A stretch of DNA of 64,000 nt from an uncultured Chitinophagaceae bacterium (GTDB lineage Bacteria; Bacteroidota; Bacteroidia; Chitinophagales; Chitinophagaceae), in assembly GCA_936908745.1 (NCBI GenBank), contig CAKZFX010000019.1, positions 1 to 64,000 on the forward strand. The letters are read 5' to 3'. Position numbers and translations under genes: made by a program. Shown here one piece after another: positions 52,778 through 59,905 of this stretch. The notes beneath the pieces were generated by a model. The model saw only the letters and a list, made by a program, of their open reading frames with translations. It searched no databases and was not told the origin of the DNA. Numbering within the stretch: the first letter of the stretch is position 1; each line of letters opens with the position of its first letter.

Positions 52778-53449
52778 TTAATGTTGCTCAACAAGGCCGG
52801 CTTTCACGGCGTACATCACAAGTCCTGCCATTGATTTAGTGCCTGTTTTTGTTTTCAGTTTATCACGGATGGCTTCCACCGTACGCGGGCTGAGGTCAAC
52901 TATATCAGCGATCTCTTTGGTGCTTTTTTCTTCGCACATCAGTTTCAGGATCGTTACTTCTTTATCTGTCAATTGTACATCGGCAGGCATAGAAGCTTCG
53001 GCGGTGCGTTTGGTGCGCAGGCCATTCAACAATGCTTTATTAGTAAGCTCGTTGAAATAGAAGTCGTTTTCAAATACACCACGGATGGCTTCATAGATCA
53101 TTTCAGAGCCTGACTCTTTTGTCAAATAGGAGTTGGCTCCGATCTCCATCATTTTAGAGATCACAGAATGATCATTGTGCATCGACAGCATGATCACTTT
53201 TACACCCGGGTATAATTTTTTGATTTCTGGTAAGGTGGTTAGCCCATCCATAATCGGCATCTGTATATCTAATAATACAACATCCGGTTGGATATGACGC
53301 AGCAGATTCAGCAGTTGCATGCCGTTTTCGGCTTCTGCAACCATTTGAATGTCTTTACGGCTTTGAAGGGAAGTTTTTACGCCGGTACGAAACAGGGCAT
53401 GGTCGTCGGCAATAGCCACCTTAATCACAGTGTTGTCTGGGCTTTTCAT
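52778..53449 (-). CDS. NarL/FixJ-family response regulator A
   Basis: 223 residues. Receiver with Asp15/Asp16, phospho-acceptor Asp61 (VVLLDIQMP), Ser89, Lys111; LuxR-type HTH at about 155-215 (LTDKEVTILKLMCEEKSTKE, SPRTVEAIRDKL). No kinase gene is adjacent. It is a close paralog of the regulator at 54748-55404: both share FYFNEL, SYLTK/AYLTK, SPRTVEAIR/SPRTIETIR and GLVMYA. Its upstream DNA (53450-53981) is unusually long and homologous to that of the paralog; see the sRNA candidate. ATG complement of 53447-53449. Confidence 0.92.
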   Translation of the reverse strand: MKSPDNTVIKVAIADDHALFRTGVKTSLQSRKDIQMVAEAENGMQLLNLLRHIQPDVVLLDIQMPIMDGLTTLPEIKKLYPGVKVIMLSMHNDHSVISKMMEIGANSYLTKESGSEMIYEAIRGVFENDFYFNELTNKALLNGLRTKRTAEASMPADVQLTDKEVTILKLMCEEKSTKEIADIVDLSPRTVEAIRDKLKTKTGTKSMAGLVMYAVKAGLVEQH

Positions 53450-53607
53450 GGGATTAAATTATTGGTTTTAGTACTTTGGATTTAGTAATTATTCAGCCTG
53501 CAAATTGGAAAATTCCTGTAACATATACCATAGTATAAGTACCTGATTTCTGCTTTGCGGAATATACCGTCGCCCCGATACGGAAGTTTACGATAACTAT
53601 TAAGATG

Positions 53608-53629
53608 ATTTACGAGTTTACACGTAAAT
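53608..53629. promoter_or_regulatory. Operator-like inverted repeat A
   Basis: ATTTACG-AGTTTACA-CGTAAAT, a perfect 7-bp inverted repeat with 8-bp spacer. The block TTTACGAGTTTAC (53609-53621) is identical at 55568-55580 in the homologous region. It lies about 65 bp before the plus-strand -7 element at 53684 and 159 bp upstream of the minus-strand regulator start. NarL-type regulators bind such heptamer pairs, so it may be the site of one of the local regulators. Confidence 0.55.
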
Positions 53630-53659
53630 ACCGAATACCTGAAAAAGGGCAGTTATGCT

Positions 53660-53691
53660 CTTGTTAACACTACCTGTGGATTATAATTTTG
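53660..53691 (+). promoter_or_regulatory. Plus-strand promoter of sRNA candidate A
   Basis: CTTG (53660-53663), spacer of 20, TAATTTTG (53684-53691), an exact TAnnTTTG. No plus-strand protein gene follows before 56 kb. The same arrangement occurs at 55619-55649. Confidence 0.5.
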
Positions 53692-53695
53692 TGTC

Positions 53696-53960
53696 AGAAA
53701 GTTGATCGAATAGGACAGACCGCCATCCTACTCATCCAATGTCCATAACCGTCCAGAAAATTTATTTCCAATCCTTTGAAAGACCAGGCGTTTCTCTCTA
53801 ACTCGTTCAACTTTCTCTTTTTAAAACCCGTTTTTAAAAGCCATATATCAGCAAACGCCGATTAACACCCGTCCTTGTGAAAATACAAACTGATTAATTT
53901 TTTCTTTTCATAACAGTAACGTCAAAGCCCCGGTCCTCATAACGCCGGGGCTTATTTTTT
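53696..53960 (+). ncRNA. Candidate small RNA A, divergent from response regulator A
   Basis: About 265 nt from the predicted start after TAATTTTG to the T-run of the hairpin at 53925-53959. Tracts TCCAATGTCC (53735-53744), AACCGTCCA (53748-53756) and TTTCCAATCCTTTGAAAG (53765-53782) are conserved in the paralogous region at 55.7 kb, while flanks diverge. A GGACA/TGTCC helix can form (53713-53717 with 53740-53744). A 20-codon ORF (ATG at 53739) exists but its frame is broken in the paralog by a 19-base length difference that adds a hairpin, which favours RNA over peptide. Bases 53905-53922 are perfectly complementary to the start region of the ORF at 56101. Alternative: only a long regulatory leader duplicated with the regulator gene. 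Confidence 0.4.
53925..53959 (+). terminator. Plus-strand terminator with no plus-strand gene before it
   Basis: AAGCCCCGG (53925-53933) pairs with CCGGGGCTT (53945-53953) and is followed on the plus strand by ATTTTTT. On the minus strand the tail is only TTTGACG, so polarity favours plus transcription, although the methyltransferase gene also ends 29 bases away on the minus strand. Confidence 0.7.
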
Positions 53961-53981
53961 AGGTCCGTCTTATTACTATTA

Positions 53982-54728
53982 TTATTGGGGCTTTTCGGCT
54001 ATCATATATACACGGGAATCGCCTACGGCAAATTTCTTACGCCCGGGAAAACTATACATTTCCTTTAACCGGAGCCCGGCCGCCTCGAACATCTTCTCCA
54101 TTTCAGCTACCGAATAGACATAATCAATGGCCATTTTTGTTTCCGACGATCCATCGGGAGAAAGCATAAGGGTTTCCGACTCGATACGGGTGGGCTGAAA
54201 CAGGAATTTACTGTCTGTAATAAATTTCAGTTCGCCCAAAGGGCTCCATGTTTTTGCCCTGAATTGCGGGATGGCAATTTCCGCCAATGACCAGCTATTA
54301 ATTAAGAAGGCCCCTCCGGGTTTCAGGCTGGCAGCCACTGTAGCTATAATATGGTTGACATCTTTTTCCGGGAAAAAGTTGATGCTGTTGCCCATACAGA
54401 TGGCAAGATCATAATTTCCCACAGCCGTATAACTGGCTGCATCGGCCTGTATCGCTTCTACCGGCAAACCTTTTCCGGCAGCCGTGTTTTTAATTTCATC
54501 AATATAGTCGGCAAGGTTATCAACGGCTGTTACTTCTATTCCTTTTTCTGCCAATGCCAGTGCATGACGGCCATAGCCACACATCAGGTCCAGCACCCTG
54601 TTGCCCGGCTGCAAACCAAAATACTGAACGATAAAGTCGGTTTCTTTTATCGTAAGGTCTGCAGGCGTCAGTGCTTTCCAGATGTCCTTATACTGTCCAT
54701 CGAAATAGCTGTCATTAATATTGCTCAT
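53982..54728 (-). CDS. Class I SAM-dependent methyltransferase
   Basis: 248 residues. Motif I VLDLMCGYGRHALALAEKG (LDLMCGYGRH), acidic loop end VTAVDN, motif around DLAICMGNSINFF and a C-terminal ERK-type ending MEKMFEAAGLRLKEMYSFPG. The GYGRHA variant is typical of small-molecule methyltransferases of Bacteroidota; the acceptor is unknown. It starts 19 bases after response regulator B's stop, so it is probably cotranscribed with it. The frame is open upstream to 54776 but would overlap the regulator; ATG at 54728 is preferred. Confidence 0.85.
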   Translation of the reverse strand: MSNINDSYFDGQYKDIWKALTPADLTIKETDFIVQYFGLQPGNRVLDLMCGYGRHALALAEKGIEVTAVDNLADYIDEIKNTAAGKGLPVEAIQADAASYTAVGNYDLAICMGNSINFFPEKDVNHIIATVAASLKPGGAFLINSWSLAEIAIPQFRAKTWSPLGELKFITDSKFLFQPTRIESETLMLSPDGSSETKMAIDYVYSVAEMEKMFEAAGLRLKEMYSFPGRKKFAVGDSRVYMIAEKPQ

Positions 54729-54747
54729 GGCTTTGTTTTGCTGCGTT

Positions 54748-55404
54748 CTATTCGAGAAGTTTGTTGCGCATTGCATACATCACGAGACCGGCAATGGTTT
54801 TTGCTCCCACTTTCTGTTTCATATTCTGCCGGATCGTTTCAATAGTACGCGGGCTGAGAAAGACTTCCTTTGAAATGTCTTCCGTGGTTTTATCTTCTGC
54901 GATCAGCTTAAGGATACGTAATTCCTTTTCACTGAATTTAACCGGGTTGGGATAAAACTGGCGAACGGTTTTTTTATGTTGCAGTTTGAGCAAAACAGCT
55001 TTATTCACCAGCTCGTTGAAATAAAAATCATCATTCATGCAGGTGAGAATGGCCTGGTAAATCTCTTCGGGATCTGTTGTTTTGGTGAGGTAGGCATTCG
55101 CTCCCATTTCCATCATCTTGGTGATCATTTCCTGGTCATCGTACATCGTCAGCACAATGATCTTAACGGATTCATATTCTTTGCGGATCAGGCTGATGGC
55201 ATTGATACCATCCATTTCCGGCATGCGGATGTCCATTAATAATACGTCAGGAATTTTGAGCTTGAGCTTGTGCATCAAATCTTTTCCGTCTTCAGCCTCC
55301 CAAAGGATTTTGAGATAATCCTTGTCTTTGAGAGCCATACGAATACCATCGCGGAAGATCTTATGATCATCGGCAATTGAAACTTTGATTTCCTGTGGAG
55401 TCAT
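54748..55404 (-). CDS. NarL/FixJ-family response regulator B
   Basis: 218 residues. Receiver with Asp12/Asp13, phospho-acceptor Asp58 (VLLMDIRMP), Thr86 and Lys108; HTH around 155-212 (FSEKELRILKLIAEDKTTED, SPRTIETIRQNM). Paralog of regulator A, with matching C-termini (AGLVMYAMRN / AGLVMYAVKA). The gene heads a unit with the methyltransferase. Its 5' region is the second copy of the conserved noncoding segment (inverted repeat, plus-strand promoter, sRNA-like tract). No histidine kinase is adjacent on this strand; the kinase at 56916 is the nearest. Confidence 0.92.
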   Translation of the reverse strand: MTPQEIKVSIADDHKIFRDGIRMALKDKDYLKILWEAEDGKDLMHKLKLKIPDVLLMDIRMPEMDGINAISLIRKEYESVKIIVLTMYDDQEMITKMMEMGANAYLTKTTDPEEIYQAILTCMNDDFYFNELVNKAVLLKLQHKKTVRQFYPNPVKFSEKELRILKLIAEDKTTEDISKEVFLSPRTIETIRQNMKQKVGAKTIAGLVMYAMRNKLLE

Positions 55405-55566
55405 TGGATGATAGGTAGTTTTTAGCTATTGGATAATGCGATCTTGAGTAAAAATACTCTTTTTGAGTAGTTGTACGCAATTTTTTAAAAATAAATAACC
55501 GTTAACGGGTTAAAACTCAATTGTCAAATAAGGGGTATCGTAATCCCCCGCATCCACGGACAGCAA

Positions 55567-55592
55567 TTTTACGAGTTTACCCGTATTTACCG
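55567..55592. promoter_or_regulatory. Operator-like block B
   Basis: TTTTACGAGTTTACCCGTAT with TTACCG following; it shares the 13-mer TTTACGAGTTTAC with region A. The inverted repeat is imperfect here (TTTACG versus CGTATT), leaving three TTTAC direct repeats. Its centre is 64 bp before the -7 element at 55642, against 65 bp in region A. Confidence 0.5.
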
Positions 55593-55618
55593 ACGATTTA
55601 AAACTAAGCAATACCGCT

Positions 55619-55649
55619 CTTGTGCACAACTGCCTGTGTATTACTTTTG
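55619..55649 (+). promoter_or_regulatory. Plus-strand promoter of sRNA candidate B
   Basis: CTTG (55619-55622), spacer of 19, TACTTTTG (55642-55649), exact TAnnTTTG. Confidence 0.5.
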
Positions 55650-55653
55650 ATAC

Positions 55654-55832
55654 AGTTGATTGACAAAGGCAAAACGCTGAATATCCAATGTCCTTGACCC
55701 CGTTCAACGGGAGAAACCGTCCATAAACAGAATTTCCAATCCTTTGAAAGCCCGAAAGCAAAATCCAATGTCAATCAACTCTTTCTTATTCACACCTGTG
55801 CGGGCGCAGCTCCTCTAAATGGCCCGTTTTTC
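55654..55832 (+). ncRNA. Candidate small RNA B, divergent from response regulator B
   Basis: About 180 nt. It shares TCCAATGTCC (55684-55693), AACCGTCCA (55715-55723) and TTTCCAATCCTTTGAAAG (55733-55750) with candidate A, but has an extra hairpin CCCGTT-C-AACGGG (55699-55711). It ends in CGGGC (55801-55805), a 16-nt loop, GCCCG (55822-55826) and TTTTT, a plausible terminator. The antisense 18-mer of candidate A is absent. Confidence comes from the shared promoter spacing and conserved tracts; no expression data. Confidence 0.4.
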
Positions 55833-56100
55833 CACACCTGTTGATAACCCAACTTTAAAATCGGATTTTTTCTGGTAAAATTTCTATTTTGTTGGCCGTA
55901 ATTTTACGGTATTTACTTAGAAAATTTACCCTATTTCCGCTCGTATCATTACTTGTTAAATCAACGAAACCCTTTACCAGTAAGGCTTTTATCGTTTTTT
56001 GGGCTTTTCTACTAAGAAACTCCTATTGAATAAGGGTCGGGTGATTAGCATTTTTACACCTCAAATCAGATTTGAAAAGGCACTGTAAAACGTTACTGTT
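55833..56100. other. Intergenic region with palindromes upstream of the small ORF
   Basis: It contains CCGTAATTTTACGG (55896-55909) followed by TATTTACTTAG, similar in wording to blocks A and B, and a perfect 15-bp palindrome TCAAATC-A-GATTTGA at 56061-56075, 25 bases before the ATG at 56101. The minus-strand region before regulator B also has AACCGTTAACGGGTT (55497-55511). Confidence 0.45.
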
Positions 56101-56169
56101 ATGAAAAAGAATCTTGTAAAGCGTTACATCGTTTGGGAAACTGACGCAATCGAGCTGTCAGCTGAGTAA
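56101..56169 (+). CDS. Possible 22-residue peptide before the sensor genes
   Basis: ATG at 56101, 22 codons ending TAA at 56167-56169. The predicted product is MKKNLVKRYIVWETDAIELS plus AE: basic N-terminus, one short hydrophobic patch (YIVW), acidic end. No homology is known to me. It is followed by a small hairpin AATTTTTC-CC-GAAAAATT (56168-56185) and the 7-TM gene. ACGTTACTGTTATGAAAA (56090-56107), spanning the ATG, is found as its exact reverse complement at 53905-53922. A random ORF of this size is quite possible. Confidence 0.25.
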   Translation: MKKNLVKRYIVWETDAIELSAE

Positions 56170-56211
56170 TTTTTCCCGAAAAATTTCACATTCTTAAAAG
56201 TTTTTCTATTT

Positions 56212-56898
56212 TTGGACAAAATCCAAATAATAGAAAAACTTTTTTCATATCTACTGAATTACTCCTACCTGCTGCTCCCTCTTTTTTTCCTTTTCCAAAA
56301 AAAGAAGAATCGTGCAATCTTGATATTGCTGGCAGTTTACGGAATCCTGTTTTTCCTTTTCTTTTATTTCTTTGATGACATTCCGAGGAGTTACCGCAAG
56401 CTGCAACAGACCATTCTTACGACGTTAGAATACTCGTTTTTTGCCTTTTTTATACTTGACGGGATTACGGTAAAAAGATCAAGACAGATCATCATTATTT
56501 GTTCGGCACTTTTTATCCTTTTCCAGATACTGTATCATTTCAAATCCCGGTTAGGCAGGGTTGATTCCATTGCCGTAGGTGTGGAAACTATCCTCATTTT
56601 TGTTTACGCCTCGCTCTATTTCTACCAATATTTTAAACAGCGGACCAATTCATTTATTGCCACGGAACCACATTTCTGGATCATCGTGGGCGTATTGTTG
56701 TATCTTGGAAGCACCTTTTTCTTCAATATACTTGTAAACCATGTGAATTATAACCAGGTAAAAGCCATCTGGCATTTTACATTTATACCGGAAATATTGA
56801 AGAATATTTTCTTTGTGGTTGCCATGTTCTACTTCCAAACGTCCCGTGTAAAAACCACCAAAACAAGTTCAACCGTCCCAAACCTCGATATGGTTTAA
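56212..56898 (+). CDS. Seven-transmembrane protein upstream of a histidine kinase
   Basis: 228 residues with seven predicted helices (about 10-27, 33-53, 66-88, 92-110, 120-140, 155-175, 188-210) and a short basic tail. No known sensory motif; it probably provides the membrane sensing part for the kinase that follows 17 bases later. Only a TTG start (56212) supports the full first helix; there is no ATG before the end of the protein. The TTG lies within TATTTTTG (56207-56214), an exact -7 element match: either the element is fortuitous or the true start is a non-ATG codon further on (for example ATC or ATA in the next five codons). Confidence 0.7.
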   Translation: MDKIQIIEKLFSYLLNYSYLLLPLFFLFQKKKNRAILILLAVYGILFFLFFYFFDDIPRSYRKLQQTILTTLEYSFFAFFILDGITVKRSRQIIIICSALFILFQILYHFKSRLGRVDSIAVGVETILIFVYASLYFYQYFKQRTNSFIATEPHFWIIVGVLLYLGSTFFFNILVNHVNYNQVKAIWHFTFIPEILKNIFFVVAMFYFQTSRVKTTKTSSTVPNLDMV

Positions 56899-56915
56899 AA
56901 TAATTTTCCACTGAC

Positions 56916-57743
56916 ATGTTCTTTCTGCAAACCACCAACAGTTCATCCGTTTCCACCGTACTATTTTTAGGTACGCTGGGCATGTTGGTACTCACTATCA
57001 GCCTGGTCATCTTTATCATCTTTCACCAGCGTCGTGTGATCCGCTTCCAGAATAAGCTGCAGCAGATGGAACAGGAACAGCAAAAGATTTTGCTGAACGC
57101 CTCTATCAAATTACAGGAAGAAGAAAGACAACGTCTTGCTGCCGACCTGCACGATGATGCCGGCCCGTTGCTGGCAACAGCCCGTTTATACCTGAATGAG
57201 AATTTGGTCAACCAGGACAAGTCAACACAGTTGCAATCCATTTTCCAGGCAAGGCAAATTATTGACGATACCATCCAGTTGATCCGTAATATCAGCCATA
57301 GCCTGATGCCGCCAACGCTGAAAAATTTTGGTTTGGAATCAGCTATCAACGACCTGTTTCAAAAGATAAGCGGTTCCGGCAGTATCAATGCCAGCAGCCG
57401 TTTCCATGAATATAAAGACAGGCTGAAAGCAGAGAAGGAACTGGTGATCTTCCGTATCGTACAGGAACTGATCAATAATATTTTAAAACATAGCAGCGCC
57501 AGCTTTATCCATCTTACCCAAAATGTGCATGGCGATAAATTTTATTTACGAATCCACCATGATGGCCGTGGCATTGTGCAGGCCGATTTTGATAAGCTGA
57601 ACCGCAGTACGGTTGGCCTGGGATTAAAAAATATCAGCAGCCGCTTACGTGTGGTACAAGGCAATATCAATTTTGAAAAAGACATTTCGCAGACGTATTA
57701 CAAGGTAACGATCGAGTTGCCAAAAGATGAGCCTTATACATAA
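56916..57743 (+). CDS. Short sensor histidine kinase (HisKA_3)
   Basis: 275 residues. One transmembrane helix (about 14-36), a coiled coil, then the HisKA_3 box EERQRLAADLHDDAGPLLAT with phospho-acceptor His79 and an HATPase_c domain (about 165-272; QELINNILKHSSASF, HHDGRGI, GLGLKNISSRL). There is no extracytoplasmic sensor domain, so it likely works with the 7-TM protein just upstream (17-base gap). The regulator at 57853 follows 109 bases later and is the likely partner. The two orphan regulators A and B could be alternative partners. Confidence 0.9.
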   Translation: MFFLQTTNSSSVSTVLFLGTLGMLVLTISLVIFIIFHQRRVIRFQNKLQQMEQEQQKILLNASIKLQEEERQRLAADLHDDAGPLLATARLYLNENLVNQDKSTQLQSIFQARQIIDDTIQLIRNISHSLMPPTLKNFGLESAINDLFQKISGSGSINASSRFHEYKDRLKAEKELVIFRIVQELINNILKHSSASFIHLTQNVHGDKFYLRIHHDGRGIVQADFDKLNRSTVGLGLKNISSRLRVVQGNINFEKDISQTYYKVTIELPKDEPYT

Positions 57744-57803
57744 ATAAACCTGTAACAATTGCCCACCAGCAGTTGTCTAAAATAAGTCACCGGCGACCAT
57801 AGG

Positions 57804-57835
57804 ATTTACACGAACCTTGTAAATCGTTATTTTTG
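57804..57835 (+). promoter_or_regulatory. Promoter of response regulator C with inverted repeat
   Basis: ATTTACA (57804-57810), 7-bp spacer, TGTAAAT (57818-57824), a perfect inverted repeat, directly before TATTTTTG (57828-57835), an exact -7 element. TTTACACG is shared with operator block A. A regulator bound here would sit between the -33 and -7 positions. Confidence 0.55.
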
Positions 57836-57852
57836 CCGAATATCTGATAGCC

Positions 57853-58503
57853 ATGGGAGTCATCAAGGTTGCAATTGCAGACGATCATAAGATTTTTAGA
57901 AAAGGTGTTATCCTTTCCCTTCGCCCTTTTACAAATATCAAGTTTGTGCAGGAGGCTGAGAATGGAGATGATTTGCTGAATGGTATTCCGGAATCACAGC
58001 CCGAAGTAGTGCTGATGGACCTGCGTATGCCGGGCAAAGACGGCATTGAAGCCACCAAAGCGATCAGCAAACAATACCCTTCTATAAAAGTACTGGTGCT
58101 AAGCATGTACGAAGATGAACGCTTTGTTTATCACCTGATGGAGAACGGCGCTAACGGTTATTTATTAAAAAATGCCGAGCCACAGGAGATCAGAAGGGCG
58201 ATCATGGAAGTTCACGAAAAAGGCTACTACCTGAATAATTTCGTAAACCGCATCCTGCTCAAGAAATCACACTCCCGTCAAAAAGTGGTTCCTTCCCTCA
58301 ATAATGAGATTACGTTAAGCGATAAAGAAAGAGATGTGCTGCGTTTTATCTGTATGGAGTTTACCGCACAGGAAATTGCCCAGAAAATGGAGATCAGCCC
58401 ACGGACGGTGGAAGCGATCAAAGACCGCTTGATGGAACGCTTTGGCAGCAAGAACACCGCAGGTCTTGTATTTTTTGCGGTAAAGAATAACCTGATCGAT
58501 TAA
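57853..58503 (+). CDS. NarL/FixJ-family response regulator C
   Basis: 216 residues. Receiver with Asp10/Asp11, phospho-acceptor Asp56 (VVLMDLRMP), Ser84 and Lys106; HTH about 148-208 (LSDKERDVLRFICMEFTAQE, SPRTVEAIKDRL). Third member of the local NarL set; it shares AIADDHK, SPRTVEAI and AGLVFFAVKN with A and B. Expressed from its own promoter, with an inverted repeat typical of autoregulation. The coding end overlaps convergent scoB by four bases. Confidence 0.92.
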   Translation: MGVIKVAIADDHKIFRKGVILSLRPFTNIKFVQEAENGDDLLNGIPESQPEVVLMDLRMPGKDGIEATKAISKQYPSIKVLVLSMYEDERFVYHLMENGANGYLLKNAEPQEIRRAIMEVHEKGYYLNNFVNRILLKKSHSRQKVVPSLNNEITLSDKERDVLRFICMEFTAQEIAQKMEISPRTVEAIKDRLMERFGSKNTAGLVFFAVKNNLID

Positions 58504-59159
58504 TCAAAACTCATTTTCGGGATTTCTCCTTCCACGATCAGTTTACCCGCTGTCTTTGCTTTTATTTCATCCACCGATACGCCCGGTGCCCTTTCCAGCA
58601 GCCTGAAACCTTCCGGCGTAACATCCAGCACCGCTATATCAGAAACGATCTTTTTAACGCATTTAACACCTGTTAAAGGCAATGAACATTGCGGCAACAG
58701 TTTGGATTCTCCTTTGGGGTTGGTATGCATCATGGCCACGATAATGTTTTTGGCGCTGGCTACAAGGTCCATGGCGCCTCCCATTCCCTTTACCATTTTG
58801 CCCGGTATTTTCCAGTTGGCAATATCACCCTGGTCGCTTACTTCCATAGCACCTAATACCGTCAGGTCAACCTTTCCGGCCCTTATCATACCAAAGCTCA
58901 TGGCAGAGTCAAAGAATACAGAACCCGGAACAGTAGTGATCGTTTGCTTGCCTGCATTGATCAGGTCAGGATCTTCTTCACCTTCAAAAGGAAAAGGTCC
59001 CATACCCAATAGCCCATTCTCACTTTGCAATACCACGTTGATACCTTCGGGAATATAATTGGCGATCAGCGTGGGAATACCAATGCCAAGGTTTACATAG
59101 TAACCGTCTTTCAGTTCTTTCGCTATGCGCTGCGCAATCTGTTCTTTCGTCAGTGCCAT
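58500..59159 (-). CDS. scoB: 3-oxoacid CoA-transferase subunit B
   Basis: 219 residues. With subunit A it moves CoA between succinyl-CoA and acetoacetate (or a similar acid) in ketone body or amino acid breakdown. Active-site Glu in QSENGLLGMGPFP; GIGIPTLIANYIP and GGAMDLVASAKN are family motifs. The frame is open upstream to 59192, overlapping scoA; the ATG at 59159 gives the usual MALTKEQIAQRIAKEL start directly after scoA's stop at 59161. Exact acid substrate unknown. Confidence 0.92.
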   Translation of the reverse strand: MALTKEQIAQRIAKELKDGYYVNLGIGIPTLIANYIPEGINVVLQSENGLLGMGPFPFEGEEDPDLINAGKQTITTVPGSVFFDSAMSFGMIRAGKVDLTVLGAMEVSDQGDIANWKIPGKMVKGMGGAMDLVASAKNIIVAMMHTNPKGESKLLPQCSLPLTGVKCVKKIVSDIAVLDVTPEGFRLLERAPGVSVDEIKAKTAGKLIVEGEIPKMSFD

Positions 59160-59160
59160 A

Positions 59161-59859
59161 TCAGTTTCTTTTTTTGGTAGTTCGCTGCTCAATTCTTTTT
59201 TCGTAGTTCACACCTTCGAAAATACGGTGCACATAGATACCGGGTGTGTGGATCGTATTGGGATCGAGTGTACCGGCAGGTACCAGTTCTTCCACTTCCG
59301 CAATGGTTATTTTACCGGCCATCGCCATCAGGGGATTAAAGTTGCGGGCTGTTTCTTTATACACAAGATTGCCCTGTGTATCGCCTTTCCATGCTTTTAC
59401 AATGGCAAAGTCTGCATCAAAAGCATATTCCATCAGGTAATCTTTTCCGTTGAAGTTGCGTACTTCTTTACCATTGGCCACTTCTGTGCCCACACCGGCG
59501 GGTGTATATACAGCAGGCATGCCATATCCGGCAGCCATACAGCGAGTGGCTAAGGTTCCTTGCGGTATCAGTTCCACTTCCAGCTCACCACTCAGCAGTT
59601 GCCGTTCAAATTCCGCATTTTCACCTACGTAGGAAGAGATCATTTTTTTTACCTGCTTTTGTTGCAACAGCAGGCCAATCCCGAAGTCGTCAACACCGGC
59701 ATTATTAGAAATACAGGTAAGATTTTTTACGCCTTTGGATACGAGGGCGGCAATACAGTTTTCAGGAATACCGCAGAGACCAAAACCTCCCAGCATCAGG
59801 ACAGCGCCGTCCGTAATATCACGAACAGCTTCATTAGCATCAGCAATCACTTTATTCAT
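59161..59859 (-). CDS. scoA: 3-oxoacid CoA-transferase subunit A
   Basis: 232 residues. The subunit provides the CoA-binding fold: MNKVIADANEAVRDITDGAV, GGFGLCGIPENCI, ISNNAGVDDFGIGLLL and the C-terminal PLMAMAGKITIAEVEELV. It is one base from scoB, so coupled. A longer frame runs to 59916 and would overlap the DUF4296 gene; the ATG at 59859 gives the family start. Upstream is the DUF4296 gene on the same strand with 46 bases between. Confidence 0.92.
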   Translation of the reverse strand: MNKVIADANEAVRDITDGAVLMLGGFGLCGIPENCIAALVSKGVKNLTCISNNAGVDDFGIGLLLQQKQVKKMISSYVGENAEFERQLLSGELEVELIPQGTLATRCMAAGYGMPAVYTPAGVGTEVANGKEVRNFNGKDYLMEYAFDADFAIVKAWKGDTQGNLVYKETARNFNPLMAMAGKITIAEVEELVPAGTLDPNTIHTPGIYVHRIFEGVNYEKRIEQRTTKKRN

Positions 59860-59905
59860 GTAGAAAGTATGAATGGTAAAATTAGGAAGATAACGATAAT
59901 GTTCA

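Noticed and set aside
55510..55761. 83-codon minus-strand ORF in the upstream region of regulator B
   Set aside because: Its frame is not kept in the homologous region A, composition is not protein-like, and it overlaps the conserved noncoding blocks.
53676..55850. DnaA-box-like words (TGTGGATTA, TGTTGATAA) in the two regulator upstream regions
   Set aside because: Each differs from TTATNCACA by a base, there are few of them, and no dnaA, dnaN or GC-skew evidence suggests an origin.
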